A stretch of DNA of 64,000 nt from Okapia johnstoni (GCA_024291935.2 CM044307.1:99515461-99579460); one strand, 5' to 3'; shown: positions 1-11,460, numbered from the stretch's first letter. The notes: generated by a model from the letters alone, not told the origin. A program made the numbers and translations.

Positions 1-1404
1 AAAATAAAATTTGTTGATCAACTTTGAATACAATCTCACAAGTTACATCATAGAATTACTTAATCTGCACGTACAAATCTGGGTTCTAAAAATCAGACAA
101 ATCAAAAAATAGAGCTCATAAATTTGGCTATTTTTGACTCTTTGCAGTTATGAAATAAGGCAAATGGTTGGGAATTTTGTATATCACTACATTTATTTAA
201 TTTTTTGAATGTAACAAACCTACCTATCAAATTGTATGATTGACTCATGATCTTTCTTGGCATCCAACAGCTTTTGTTTGAATTCCTGTTTCTGAAGTGT
301 TCTGAAAAATAGTCAGTGACTTTGTGGAACAGTAGCACAAAGCATATATTAGAATGTGTTTTTGCCTGAACTTGTTTTTAGTAAAAGTCTTTAGGAGATG
401 TCCCTTGCATCCCAAAAGAATGCATAGAAATACTTTGCATGTGTCTGATGATAAAATGAAACATGGTCTGCTATACAGGGCAAGCAATAAAAAGATGGTC
501 ATAAAATGTTGTTTTTCTTCCTTCAAATATACATTTTTAATTTAAGTTCGTTGTTGATTTTCATTATGTTTGTGTATCATTTGTTGGAGATTTCTTTGTA
601 AGCCTACTTCCATACACTGAAAGCTTTACAAGAGAATTCCAATTCAATTCCAATATTTTAAAATACAGTTATGTACTCTGTTGTATTAGTAATACATTTG
701 TTTATTGCAGAATTACTCAAATCCAATCCAAAAACATAAATATTTTATTACTCAGGTAGCTGGAAAATGTCTGTATCAATAAGATTGTCAATCTCACACT
801 AGTAAAAATTATATTGGCAATGTCTTTATTTTACTGCTAATTGTTAATTAGTTGGGGGCAATGAGAACCTTTGGGTAAATCCTAAAGCCCTGTAAGTCCC
901 CATAAGTTATAGAAGGCAAAAGAAAGTGGAAAACGAGGTCTCTGGCTTCCATGTTACCTCCTATAACACTTTGAAACACCATGCTCCAATTATTATCTCT
1001 TTGGGGAAAATCTAATCAAAACTCAACCTCCTCAGTTTTAGAGAGAAAATAAAAGGGTCCAAAGTACTAATAAGAAGTTTTTCCATCTTCCAACTATTTT
1101 GCTTAGATTTGTTTTTGATATTATGTGCATATTATAGGTATTAAGTAAATAGGTATTTGATTTTTGAAAGAGTTGAACTTTATTATATTCTCTATTTACT
1201 CTTAAATTTTTTTGAGAAGAAAATTTGAAATTTTCTTCTTTTGCTTCCTGAGGGAATTTATCTCCTGTAAGTCTTGGGACAACATCTTGAAGCTCACTGC
1301 TTTTACTTCCTTACCATTAGGTAAATGGTTGAGGCCAATAGAGACAAAACCTTAACATTCATCATTACTTGCTTCCTGGTTAAATTTGGGACTATCTAAC
1401 TATT
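1..1404. other. Unique AT-rich DNA, no gene seen
   Basis: I recognise no repeat, exon or RNA gene here. Open frames are short (the longest, about 93 codons on the minus strand at 245-526, has no recognisable motif) and the base composition is AT-rich with short homopolymer runs. Ordinary intergenic or intronic sequence is the best description. Confidence 0.6.
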
Positions 1405-1665
1405 CATGATTTCTTTCTTTATTGGAATATAATTGCTTTTCAGTGTTGTTAGTTTCTGCCATATAGCACAGTGAATCAGCCATATGGATGCATATATTCC
1501 CTCCCTGTTTTGTCTCCTTTCCACCCACCCCATTCTGCCCCTCTAGGTCATCACAGAGCACCGAGCTGAGCTCCCTGTGCTATACGACAGCTTCCTGCTA
1601 GCTATTTTACACAGGACAGTGTATATATATGGCTATGTTACTCTCTTAGTTCATCCCGTAGTTTC
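1405..1665 (-). repeat. L1 LINE 3' end, antisense
   Basis: The segment reads as the reverse complement of an L1 3' untranslated region: a T-rich start, the 'gtgttagtttctgcc' block, 'gtgaatcagccatatg', then the 'ccctgtgctatacgac' block typical of artiodactyl-lineage L1 ends. No reading frame is preserved. The copy is a 5'-truncated relic of a few hundred bases. Confidence 0.7.
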
Positions 1666-1845
1666 TTAATTTCAAAGGAGGCACTTTCTTTTTAGTGTAC
1701 AGGAATCATCATTTAAAAATCAATCAGGTAAAATTAGGGTAAAATGTAAGCATTTAAACTCCATGGATCATGCGTTCCGAGTTTAAAAGTTATATGCTTC
1801 AGCTGGATCAGCTGTGGGTAGCCGTTGCACATGACTCGTCTACAC

Positions 1846-1906
1846 AGCTGGCCCTTGAACAACATGGGTTTGAACTGTGCAGGTCCACTTACACATCATT
1901 ATTAAA
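1846..1906 (+). mobile_element. Tigger/MER2-type DNA transposon fragment
   Basis: Begins with 'cagctggcccttgaacaac', close to the terminal inverted repeat of Tigger1/MER2 elements, followed by 'atgggtttgaactg' and 'ggtccacttacac', the usual internal continuation. Only about 60 bases of one end survive, with no transposase sequence. It is an old pogo-type relic of the mammalian lineage. Confidence 0.65.
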
Positions 1907-2660
1907 GATAAATATACTAATTGTGTAGAGGAAAATATAAGTGACTTGATATAATTATATAGAAAATGAATGTTGCTTTGGACTTTATCATTATGCACAA
2001 ACTAGTTTTTCTTTTAAAAAGATACAAATGATGAGAGGCAGTTGAATGAAAGCAGTCAAATTGTGTACTGGCAGCTCTAACTGAAAGGGAGATTAAAATA
2101 GGGCACGTGTGCAAAGGTTTACATTTTATGTAGGAAGAAAGAGAGGATTCCTCCTTTTTCTACACGTAAATGTGTTTGGCCCAAGGCAAGGCAAGAGAGT
2201 TACACACGTGGACTTTTTCCCTCATAAACAAAGGTCTTGCTCTTTCACCTCTATAGCAGTTTTCTAGGCTATGTTTTTATTACTTCTGAAATGGAAAAGA
2301 AAGATTTCTGTTGTAGCTCTGAAAGCAGAAGAATCATTTTTCTTGCCACAAGCATACTGTATTATCAATTTGGTGTAAGGCTTGGGAAAACTGAAGTGGT
2401 CACTTCTTAGTACAGAGGGGGGACAGTTCTAAGTCTGCACCAATAAACACTGTTTTCAACATTTATAGATATCATCAATAATTCATAAATCTTCAGGCCA
2501 TATTTGAATCAGAAATGGATGTTTTCATCTTCTTCTATGATGTTACTTGAGTTGGATATGTTCGCAATGGTTCATGTTATTAACTCTCTATTCATCAAAT
2601 CATTGTCCTTAAGAAGCTGTCTTCTAAGAGAAATGTCACTTTGTTTTTCTATTCCTTTAG

Positions 2661-2688
2661 ATGAGCCGTTATTGCAGCTAATCAACAA
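2661..2688 (+). other. Speculative 28-nt microexon
   Basis: A strong acceptor (pyrimidine tract then 'attcctttag', AG at 2659-2660) is followed 28 bases later by a donor 'gtgagtact' at 2689. Only the frame with two leading bases is open (about eight codons, residues EPLLQLIN). Joining to the next candidate at 2764 keeps that frame open. Such grammar is common by chance in AT-rich DNA, no protein family is recognised, and a 75-base intron between two microexons would be unusual. Treat as a hypothesis only. Confidence 0.12.
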
Positions 2689-2763
2689 GTGAGTACTACA
2701 TGTCTTTTCTACACCAGATGAACTCTAGGTATGAATCCCAAATAATACCATTTTAATATATAG

Positions 2764-2803
2764 GGGAGACAATACAAAAGATCCTGAAGCAGCTGGCAAA
2801 AAT
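2764..2803 (+). other. Speculative 40-nt microexon
   Basis: Preceded by 'ttttaatatatag' (AG at 2762-2763) and followed by the donor-like 'gtaagatag' at 2804. Read in phase with 2661-2688 it gives an open stretch of about 13 residues (GDNTKDPEAAGKN) and ends at a codon boundary. The acceptor is weaker than that of 2661. No homologue is recognised and chance is the default explanation. Confidence 0.1.
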
Positions 2804-3910
2804 GTAAGATAGTCTATTCACATTATGCAAGTTCTATCTATTTTTAAGTACTGTATTATATGATATAAATGTGTGACCATATGTTACAAAATCAAAATCA
2901 GGACCCACATTCCAAAAAATTATTTTTGGTTTGTTATTGGGTGGTAGAAGCTCTCTGGGAAAGGTAGTGTAAATGCTCAATAATGGAATTTTCAGAATAT
3001 TTTAATGACTTATGGGGATAACAGATATTTGCAATTAGTTTTGTCCCTAAAAACCTGATATATAAACATACTATGGATATTCAAATATAACAAAGAATAA
3101 TGAAAATCAGAACCTTACTATTCAGGTTTTATATTCATAGGCCATCATAAGAGATGTTTTTCTCATTTGTCCTGTGTTGTGAAAACTTTATCATGAATCA
3201 GTGTTTGAGAAGCTGGTGTTGGAAGTAGTCCAGTAAGACTCTATAGACACAGTGAGCTGGATTTGTCAAGCAAATTGGATTTTGGTGGACAGAGGAAGGA
3301 TCAGAAGACATTTCAGGATGGAGAATGAAATGTTTGAGGAAATAGAGTGCAGGAAGAATCTAGCTCCTTTGTAGAACCATTTACGTAAAAAGTACATATT
3401 GTTGATTAGTGAACATGAGGAATCATCAGTGAAATGAATCAGGAGTATGCATCTTGGAAAACCAAAGTTTAGGCATGGTGGATTACCTGGGTTGTTTATA
3501 CATTTCTGTTGAAGCAAAGCATAGAATCAAATGTAAGAAGATAATGATGATTTTGCATTCATTCAAAAGTTATATTAATGATATACTGGTGTATTTCATG
3601 ATGAGTATACTTTGATACTGTTCCACAATTTGAGTTCCTTTTCTGATCACTTAAAACACATCAAACCAACTTCTTTTCCTTCTCTTTTTCTTACTACTTG
3701 TCAACCTCCTCTCCTATTTCTCTCTGTTTATCTCTCTCTCCACACACAAATGCATACATATATACACATATATAGTGATCAATTAAACTTGACTAAATAT
3801 GAGAAAATCAGTCACTTTCACTGTGTTTCTTTTATTTGTCTATGATACTATAATTTTTGCCCTGAATAATAGAACAAACAAACAAAAGAATCCCACTCTA
3901 ATTATTGGAA

Positions 3911-4101
3911 GGGGCTTCCCAGGTGGCTCTGGGTAAAGAATCTGCCTGCCAATGTAGGAAATGCAGGAGAATCTCCTGAAGGAGGTCATGGCAATCCACT
4001 CCAGTATTCTGGCCTGGAGAATCCCATAGACAGAGGAGCCTTGTGGGCTGTAGTCCAGAGGGCTGGAAAGAGTCAGACATGACTGAGGCAACTAAGCATG
4101 C
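3911..4101 (+). mobile_element. Bov-tA SINE
   Basis: Ruminant tRNA-derived SINE with the tRNA-like head ('cttcccaggtggctc', 'aaagaatctgcctgcc'), the middle block ('ccactccagtattctgg', 'ctggagaatcccatag') and the BovB-like 3' end ('aaagagtcagacatgactg'). An 11-base direct repeat, 'aattattggaa', flanks it at 3900-3910 and 4102-4112 and is the target-site duplication. The tRNA B-box region is deleted, so Pol III activity is unlikely. Confidence 0.93.
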
Positions 4102-4194
4102 AATTATTGGAAAAAGGTATAAGGAAACGAATATGTGTGAAGTAAAAATTACTTGATAATCACTGATCTGGTGTCTCACATGCACACATCCATT

Positions 4195-4375
4195 TAATCT
4201 TCTGATCAGCCGCAGTAAGAAAAAATTATCTCCATGATACAGATAAGAATATAAAAAAATCAAAGAGGTTAGTCAGTTTACCCAAGAGTACTCTGCAGGT
4301 ATCTGTCAGAGGCTGGACTTGAACCCAGATCTGTCTGGCTCCGAAATCCTTGTTCACTTCCCTGTACAGCTTTTT
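4195..4375 (-). repeat. MIR SINE, antisense
   Basis: Reads as antisense MIR: a diverged 'atacagataagaat' block (complement of 'cctcatctgtaaaatgg') and then 'ggacttgaacccagatctgtctggctcc', the complement of the tRNA-like and core region. Divergence is high, as expected for this ancient family. Confidence 0.7.
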
Positions 4376-5029
4376 GCTCGAAAAAAAATTCTACCACCAT
4401 AAGGTTCAATAGCTATGAGATTAAAATTTCATTAATTTGTTTGAAATAATTTAGTTGTGGACCATGAAACAGTTACTTCTCAACTGTTTCAGTGGAAAAT
4501 AAAGCCCACAGCAATGATTAGAGTCTTATTTATTTATCAGAAGCCATAAGATAAGTCGGGAATCATGGTGCTCATCACCCCTGTTTGTAGTTAGCAGGGA
4601 AAATAAACTACAGGCAGTTTTTCTGATAATAAAAAGTAAAAGCAAGGGTCTGGTAGAAAAAAAAATACTGAACAAAATAGAATGGGTCCTCTTCTCTTTA
4701 TGACTCTTCTATCCATCTTCTTACTTCTAATTCTGTTGTTATCTGAATAGAGGAAGATGTGAATGGAAAAATCACAGAGAAATCACATGCTGAATTTTAA
4801 CCATGGTACCCTGCTCAGTGAATTTCCTGTATAATCAATGCCTCCCTCATCTGCTTTGTCCCTGTCTATGTATGACCTACTCCTAACTACCTGAGAGTTT
4901 ATTAAAGAAAAGGAAAAAAAGTTAAGCTTTTCTCGGTTCTTTTGTTCTATACAGTAATTTTCATTCTTGCATCATTCACCTACCCCAATTACTTCCACTG
5001 CTTTTGTTAGAGAAATAATATCTGCTAGC
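4376..5029. other. Unique DNA, nothing recognised
   Basis: AT-rich sequence with short A runs. No repeat family, long open frame or RNA-like structure is apparent. Confidence 0.5.
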
Positions 5030-5230
5030 GTTTGTTCAGCTCTTAATTAAATGTGAGGCCCTGCTTCAAGGACCTTACACGGGTAGCTGCCTTGTTCCTC
5101 ATACTTAACCCTACAAGGGTCGTGTTCTTTTGTCATCCGTTTTACAGATGGAGAGCCTGAGGCATAAACTGGTTGTGGAGAAGGAGTTTGATCCTAGGCA
5201 CTCTGACTTCAGAGGCCAAACACTTAAACC
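5030..5230 (-). repeat. MIR SINE, antisense
   Basis: Contains 'ccgttttacagatggagag' and 'cctgaggc', the complement of the conserved MIR core, with 'cctacaagggtcgtg' upstream and a decayed 'gatcctaggcactctgac' end. An old fragment about 200 bases long. Confidence 0.72.
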
Positions 5231-5239
5231 CTTCATTGT

Positions 5240-5655
5240 TACTGTACAATCTTAACAAACTTCACCTGTCTGATTTCTATTACTGGTGATGTGTGTACAG
5301 TACTTCCTGGGCTTCCCAACTGGCGAAAGTGGTAAAGAACTGCCTGCCAGTGCAGGAGACATAAGAAACAAGGGTTGGATCACTGGGTCAGGAAAAGCCC
5401 CTGTAGAGGGCATAGCAACCCACTCCAGTATTCTTGCCTGGAGAATACTATGGACAGAGGAGCCTGGCGGGCTACCATCCATGTGTACCAAAGAGTCGGA
5501 AACCACTGAGCATGCACACATATGCATGTACAGTATTTCCTAACTTTTAAAATTGTCAGAATTAAATTAGATAACTTATTAACTAATTAATTTAGTTAAT
5601 GGTGCCTGACACAAAGCATTTATTACATGTTTAATTTACTTATGTTATTATACTT
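5240..5655 (+). repeat. MIR SINE split by a Bov-tA
   Basis: The right part (5542-5655) matches the MIR 3' half: a diverged '...attaaat...gtgcctgacac' block and the final 'aagcatttattacatg'. The left part (5240-5308) aligns more weakly. The Bov-tA at 5309-5526 with its target duplication sits between, so the MIR is the older host. Confidence 0.45.
5309..5526 (+). mobile_element. Bov-tA SINE
   Basis: Starts 'gggcttcccaactggc', contains 'cccactccagtattcttgc', 'ggacagaggagcctgg' and the BovB-shared tail 'aaagagtcggaaacc'. A 15-base near-perfect duplication (tgtacagtacttcct at 5294-5308, tgtacagtatttcct at 5527-5541) flanks it. The B box is disrupted ('gggttggatcac'). Confidence 0.93.
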
Positions 5656-6593
5656 ATATAATTATATATTAGGCTTAATTATATATTAAATATCAGTGAA
5701 ATATAAATAATAGATTTATTATCTTCACTCATTATGACATACCTGTTTCCTTATATTACAGGTACAGGATAGAATTTGATATTTATTTTTGTGCTCAAGG
5801 TACATAGTCCTTTATGTAAAATATAACAGCTAGTTAATACATGTTAGTTGAACCAAATAGAAATTTAAAAATTAGCCAGTGTCATGTATTTTTAAAGATA
5901 GTTTCAAAATTATTTATCCTTTACATATTATGAAGGCTTATGGAATGAAAGAATTTGATGTTCCTTAAAATTTCTTAAGATGAGATATACTGTATGTCCT
6001 TTAATTAGGGGTAAAAAATGGTAAATTTGGTTCATTAAATTAATTGATAAATGCTAAATATTGAAGAGTATACAACAATGTTCTGGTGATGGCTCCTAAG
6101 AGTGCAATCTGTAGAAGCTCTCACAAATATAAAGCCTAGATATTTATTTCACAGTGGTTACAAAGTAAGATTTGTTTAATCCTCTTGAAGATAAATAACA
6201 GTAATGTACTTCCTGAGAGTATTTTAATTTAAAGGGAAGGTACTGTCAGTTGATGGAATTGATTTTTAAAACTGATATATTGGTAGTTTAACTTTTAGCA
6301 TCTAGAAATACAAATGTCAAACACTTGCAGTATTGTAACTATCTTATAGTATCATATACTACTGAAAATGTTTTAAAGAAGTGACAGTCTTATCAATTTG
6401 TATATTTAGAGGAAAATCAATGAAAAAAGTCTGGGGCCTATGAAAGAGATCAGTGTGCTGGCACAATACTGAAACTAGTAAGTGAATTCAGAAGCACCTG
6501 AGATTTTTCCTTTCTTTTGACTTTTTCCACCTCATTAACAGTCTCATTCAAGTGTGAAATTTCTCTTTATTATCCCCTTTCCTCCCATCACTC
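5656..6593. other. Unique AT-rich DNA, nothing recognised
   Basis: Very AT-rich, including a 12-base direct repeat 'aattatatatta' at 5660-5671 and 5677-5688. No gene or classifiable repeat was found. Confidence 0.5.
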
Positions 6594-6912
6594 ATTGTTG
6601 TTGTTCAATTGCTAAGTTGTGTCCAACTCTTTGCAACCCCATGGACTGCTGCACAGCAGATTTCCCCATCCTTCACTATCTCCCGGAGCTTGCTCAAACT
6701 CATGTCCATTGAGTCAGTGATGCCATCCAACCATCTCATCCTCTGTCATCCCCTCCTCCTCCTGCCTTCAATCTTTCCCAGCATCAGAGTCTTTTCAAAT
6801 GAGTCAGATCTTCGCATCAGGTGGCAGAAGTGTTGGAGTTTCAGCTTCAGCATCAGTCCTTCCAATGAATATTCAGGGTTAACTTCCTTTAGGATCAACT
6901 GGTTTGATCTGC
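6594..6912 (-). pseudogene. BovB LINE 3' fragment, antisense
   Basis: RTE-type LINE remnant covering the C-terminal end of the reverse-transcriptase ORF and the 3' tail, reversed. Diagnostic blocks are 'caactctttgcaaccccatgg', 'catgtccattgagtcagtg', 'catcctctgtcatcccctcc' and 'tcagtccttccaatgaatattc'. Similarity fades after about 6912. The BovB ORF is not intact. Divergence is visible throughout, suggesting an older insertion than the copy at 24533. Confidence 0.88.
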
Positions 6913-7064
6913 TTTTTCATAATTCTGTTGCTTTCTTGAGTGTTCTAGAGTGGTAGTGACATTTATACATTTGTATAGTCACTTAACAAGTGTTTATTGA
7001 ATGCCCACTAATGGATGGACTTTAGGGGTGAGACATTCAAGGGTTAAAATCTTGACTGGATGAC

Positions 7065-7425
7065 AGAGCAGCTGAATGATTTTTTTTTTCTAATTACCAA
7101 TTTCCTAATCTCTATAATAAGGCTTCCTCAGTGGCTCAGCAGTAAAGAATCTGCCTGCAATGCGGGAGACATAGGAGATGTGGGTTTGATCCTTGGGTTG
7201 GGAAGATCCCCTGGAGAAGGGCATGGCATGGCAACTGATTGCAGTATTCTTGCCAGCAGAATCCCTTGAACAGAGGGGCCTGGTGGGCTATAGTCCATGG
7301 GGTCGCAAAGAGTTGGACATGACTGAAGCAATTTAGCATGAATGCACGCTCAGTCTCTGTAATTGGTAAAGTGAAATCAGACCCCCAAGGTTGTTGTGAG
7401 AAAGAAAATATTGCCACATGTGGCA
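7065..7425 (+). repeat. MIR SINE split by a Bov-tA
   Basis: Flanks of the SINE at 7119-7353 read as one MIR: 'accaatttcctaatctctat' on the left matches 'cagtttcctcatctgtaa', and 'ggttgttgtgagaaag' on the right matches 'gggttgttgtgaggatt'. The MIR is therefore the interrupted host. Confidence 0.6.
7119..7353 (+). mobile_element. Bov-tA SINE
   Basis: Complete ruminant SINE with the tRNA-like head ('ggcttcctcagtggctcagc'), an A/B-box region ('gggtttgatccttggg'), the middle block and the 3' end 'gcaaagagttggacatgact'. The near-perfect duplication tctctataat/tctctgtaat lies at 7109-7118 and 7354-7363. It carries a small internal expansion ('gggcatggcatggcaac'). Confidence 0.93.
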
Positions 7426-7912
7426 CATAGATACATACAAACGTACATATACATATTTATGATAGAATATTAACAATTAAAAATGAAATAATGCCATTTG
7501 CAGCAATGTGGGTGAATCTAGAGATTGTCATATTATGTGAAGTAAGCCTGATAGAGACAAATATCATATGGTATCACTTACATGTGGCATCTGAAATATG
7601 ACACAAATGAAATTATTTACACAGCAGAAATAGACCCACAGACATAGAAAAGAAATTTATGGTTACCAAAGGGGAGGCGGGGGGAGGATAAATTAGGAGT
7701 TTGAGATTAACATATGCAGACTACTATATGTCAAATAGATAATCAACAAGGAGCTACTGAATAGCACAGGGAGCTATACACAATATTTTATAGTAACTTA
7801 GAGAAAAGTCTGAAAAAGAACATATATATATATATGTATAAAATCACATTGCTGTACATTTGAAACTAATACAGCATTGTAAATCACTATACTTCAATAA
7901 AAAACTATTGAA
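7425..7912 (+). repeat. L1 LINE 3' end
   Basis: Contains the end of the ORF2-3' UTR junction and UTR of an L1: 'tgccatttgcagcaatgtggg', 'gaagtaagcctgatagag', 'gtatcacttacatgtgg', 'gagctactgaatagcacagg', and the terminal 'gtaaatcactatacttcaataaa'. A TA-rich microsatellite-like patch occurs near 7821-7838. 5'-truncated and non-coding. Confidence 0.82.
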
Positions 7913-8266
7913 CACATATGAAATCAAGCACAAGGTTGAAATCAACCTTGGAATGGCAGGAAATGCACAATAGATGTGGAAGAATGCATTCTTTAAGCTG
8001 TACAGAACAATTCAAATATTTGAAGGAAGAGAAGTAGAGGTCCCATTTGCTAGGGAAGCATGACATTTACTACTTGAAATCACTGTTGATGGTCTAAGTC
8101 AGAGATTACATAAGTAGGAGAAAGCTAAGAAATAAAATTAAGGAGTAAGTTTTCTAGGGAAAATTAGATATTTATAATAATCAAGATATGTCAATAAAGT
8201 TTTAGGGAAAGAGAGATTGTGGAGTAGTATTAATAACGTGTCTCTTATACAAAGTGAGAGTGAACA
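7913..8266. other. Unique DNA
   Basis: Nothing recognised except a short perfect palindrome, 'aaggttga-aa-tcaacctt', at about 7932-7949, too short to interpret. Confidence 0.5.
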
Positions 8267-8276
8267 TGGCACTGTA

Positions 8277-8583
8277 ATTAGAATTCTCTGATAGCTCAGT
8301 TGGTAAAGAATCTGCCTGTAATGCAGGAGACTCTGGTTCGATTCCTGAGTCGGGAAGATCCACTGGAGAAGGGATAGTCTACCCACTCCAGTATTCTTAG
8401 GCTTCCCTTGTGGCTCAGGTGGTAAAGAATCCACCTGCCATGTGGAAGGCCTGGGTTGGGAAGATCCCCTGGAGAAGGGAAAGGCTACCCACTTCAGTAT
8501 TCTGACCTGGAGAATTCCATGGACTGTATATCCATGGGGTTGCAAAGAATTGTATATGATTGAGCGAATTTCACTTTCACTTT
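8277..8583 (+). mobile_element. Dimeric Bov-A2/Bov-tA SINE
   Basis: Two SINE units in tandem joined at 'agtattcttaggcttcc' (about 8390-8408). The left unit retains a near-canonical tRNA A box (tagctcagttgg, 8292-8303) and B box (ggttcgattcc, 8335-8345). The right unit ends in the BovB-like tail and 'tttcactttcac'. Target duplication 'tggcactgta' lies at 8267-8276 and 8584-8593. Confidence 0.93.
8292..8345 (+). promoter_or_regulatory. Intact Pol III A and B boxes of a SINE
   Basis: A box tagctcagttgg (8292-8303) and B box ggttcgattcc (8335-8345) match type-2 Pol III internal promoter consensus and are about 32 bases apart, as in tRNA genes. They are inherited from the tRNA ancestor of the SINE. 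Whether transcription occurs cannot be told from sequence. Confidence 0.6.
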
Positions 8584-8593
8584 TGGCACTGTA

Positions 8594-10045
8594 GTCAGTA
8601 TATAGTGTGTTCCTACATTTCCATTGCTAAATCTCATGTTTCAATTTAATTTAATTAATCCATTTCATATTTCTGTGAAAGGTTGACTCCATCAAGATTA
8701 GAGTGGGGGCACAAGGAGAAGGAGGCCTTTTTTGTAAAGAGCACAAGGGCATCTAGGATTAAAAATACTCATCAAAGTCAAAAGTGATTCCCGAAGCTGA
8801 TTATTATTTATCTTCTATTATAATATTCAGCATCTATTTTATAACTGACCTCATAGACACCTTTTATGAAAAATAATTATCACAAATATGCCTGACTCTT
8901 TCTTCTTTCTTTCAACTCTCTGCCCTCTCTCTGTCTCTCTATTTCTCTCAAATATTTTGTCATGAACACTGGCATGTACAACAATCAGTAATTCTACAGT
9001 GGATATTTGAACAATTTTAGTACTTTGAACAAAATACTGATATATGTACCCCTCTACTTTAAAGTAAACTTTAAGGAACGTATAAAACTCCGGGAGACAT
9101 ACATAGAGACTTAATTCACAGCTATTAAACATGTATTTATAGTTAATCACATCTTTTAATGTAAATTGCCCTTTCTGTCTGAAGGCACAGGAATATGTCA
9201 GTAAGGCATATTAATAAATTCTGAATGCCCAGAAAAAATCTTATATTTTATTTTTCCCCCTGAACTGTGTTTAGACTGATCAGAAATATATTATTCATGC
9301 ATCCTTAACATTCCCTTTTCACCAACAGGGACAGCGTCTTCAGACGTGTAGGAAAAATATACTTATTAAGAACCCATCATGGAGTGAATACCATAAAAAT
9401 AGAGAGTCTGGGAAACAAGGGAGGAGATTATAACTCTTACAACATGACTTCAGATTTTACAGCTTCTAGTATAAGGACTAGTATAAGGTCCAGTTAGGCT
9501 TTTTGAAGAATGAAAGTGTAAGAATTATAGAAACCTTTAGAGAAAACATCCCATGTCAAATGGCTTAATCTGAACATGAAAGACACTGCCTTCACAGAAA
9601 TAAGAAAAACAGAACTTCTTATCTAAAAATATCTGGAAATAACAAGAAAATGATGGGGAAGAATGTAGGAACAAATTGCCGTGATAGTATCTGGACTGCA
9701 TAAAGTGTGAAAGAAGAAATATTAGAGTCACGGAATGCATTAAAGGACATATGGGGAATCCTGGCCTTAGGTTGGCTGTATGACTTAAGAACTCTTCCCC
9801 ACTCCACCTTACGCCATCTGCTGTCCAGGACTTGCTTACACACCCTTGTGATCAGGGTAAGCACAAATCAAATGCTCCACAATACATACAAACTTGAAGG
9901 ACAGCTGGAAAAGCTCCTCTGATTCAAAATCCTCCTGCCATAGTTCTGTCTTCAGAGATCCAATTCTTTGGGTTATTGAGTAAACTCCTTTAACATGCAA
10001 TAGTGTTGGGAAGAACATGTAATAATAAAGTAGACTTGCATTTGT
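8594..10045. other. Unique DNA with a CT-rich tract
   Basis: No gene recognised. A pyrimidine-rich tract lies at about 8895-8952 ('ctctctgtctctct' region). A 12-base tandem duplication (ctagtataagga/ctagtataaggt) is at 9466-9489. The remaining sequence matches no family I know. Confidence 0.5.
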
Positions 10046-10242
10046 GGGCTTCCCTGGTGGCTCAGACGGTAAAGCGTCTGTCTGCAATGCAGGAGATCCC
10101 TGGGTTGTGAAGATCCCCTGGAGAAGGAAATGGCAGCCCACTCCAGTATTCTTGCCTGGAAAATCCCGTGGACGACGGAGCCTGCTGGCTACCATACATG
10201 GGGTCACAAAGAGTCGGACACGACTGAGCAACTTCACTTTCC
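10046..10242 (+). mobile_element. Bov-tA SINE
   Basis: Starts 'gggcttccctggtggctc', contains 'ccactccagtattcttgcc' and ends 'gagtcggacacgactgagc' plus 'aacttcacttt'. The B-box portion has a small deletion ('gggttgtgaagatcc'). Low divergence suggests a fairly young copy. No clear target duplication was found. MIR sequence follows immediately. Confidence 0.92.
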
Positions 10243-10395
10243 AGTTTACAAAATGTGCTTTCTCTTTTTCAAATTATCTAATGCAACAGTTCTGGTTTAT
10301 TATTTTACCTTTGTAGATGAGGCAAGAGATAAGGGGTAAATAACGTCTCCAAAGTCATGCCAGGAATACATAGTAGAACCAGGACAAAAATACAG
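10243..10395 (-). repeat. MIR SINE, antisense 3' half
   Basis: 'tttgtagatgaggcaagag', a decayed 'gtctccaaagtcatgcc' block and 'tagtagaaccaggac' correspond to the complement of the MIR core. The fragment begins right at the Bov-tA, suggesting that the SINE landed in or beside it. Confidence 0.6.
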
Positions 10396-10429
10396 GATTT
10401 ATTATTAAAGGCATTTGTCCTTTTCTCAA

Positions 10430-10640
10430 TTCACTCAAGAAATATCAACCCCCAGCCTTGTACTAGGCACTGGGAAACCACAGGAAACAGGATATGGATA
10501 GTATGCTAAAAAATCATACAACCATATAGGAGGGAAGAATGTGGATGTGCAGACTCTACGGTGTTCCAAGGGAAGAGCCTGAAAGACAACACAGCTTGTA
10601 GAAAACCCTAGGCAGACTGAGGCTTGAAAGTGGGGATATC
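10430..10640 (-). repeat. L2 LINE 3' end, antisense
   Basis: Resembles reversed L2: 'ttcactcaagaaatat', 'ttgtactaggcactgggaa', then 'ccaagggaagagcctgaaag' and 'ctaggcagactgaggc'. Highly diverged and non-coding. Confidence 0.5.
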
Positions 10641-11039
10641 CCTGCTGATGGAAAAGTACCATACTCCTGATTTCGCCATGGCGTGGTCTTTAAAAGTAGA
10701 CAACAGATAGCTCCAGATCAAGACAAAGGGACATTGTGACTATAGGCCATATTGAAACAGCACAGTAATGATAGGAGGTGTCTCATAATGATATTGACCA
10801 GAAGAGATGATTTGTGCTTTAATGAAAACTAGGAAATACAGATGCCAGCACTTGGGCCAAATTTCTCCACTAATCATGATCCACATCAATATCATAAGTT
10901 GCCTTTATTTAGCAAAATTAACTCTTCCATAGTATTCTGTACTGTGTACTTCAATAGTTATATATAGAGGAATTCAAAAGTTATGTTTTAAAAAGATGCA
11001 TTATATTTGATTTTTACTCAACTAAGTGAGCCACTGTGC
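10641..11039. other. Unique DNA
   Basis: No recognisable repeat or gene. AT-rich toward the right end. Confidence 0.5.
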
Positions 11040-11460
11040 TAAAATTGATAATAAGTAACAAACATCATCATACTGAATAGTGAAACACTAAAAAACATTT
11101 TTCACTATATTCAGCAATAACACAAGAATAACTGCTATCATTAAAATTATTCAATACTGTTCTGGAAGTTCTATAAAACGCCATAAAAAAAAAAGACCTC
11201 CTCACTTTATATCTGCAGATAAAGCAGTTGTCTCTTAGAAAACCAAAAACAATTAACTGAAAATCTTTTAGAAATTGTAAATCAGTCCTGAAGCTGGTTG
11301 GTTACAAAGTATACATAGAAATATCAATATATATCATACTATTCAAGAGAACATGATTAAAGACTTAAATATAAATAACAAAGCTAAAAAAATTAGTGAC
11401 ACCACTGGAGAAAAAAATCTTTATGAGTTTTAGTAGATAAATCTTGAAATGAAGCTATTA
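11040..11460 (+). pseudogene. L1 ORF2 reverse-transcriptase relic
   Basis: Decayed sense L1 ORF2: 'tactgttctggaagttctat' is the L1 RT block just before the catalytic region, followed by degraded 'tatatctgcagata' (where the FADD codons would be) and 'ggttacaaagtatacat'. Many stops and indels destroy the frame. It is an ancient relic. Confidence 0.6.

Larger units (their letters stand above)
1907..3899. other. Unique DNA, possible weak L2 trace
   Basis: No gene is recognised. Around 3255-3365 there is a faint resemblance to antisense L2, too weak to annotate separately. Two short stretches bounded by splice-like signals (2661-2688 and 2764-2803) are listed separately. A CA/TA-rich patch occurs at about 3742-3775. 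Confidence 0.5.

Noticed and set aside
8138..8545. 135-codon minus-strand open frame
   Set aside because: Runs antisense through a dimeric Bov-A SINE into flanking DNA; a repeat by-product.
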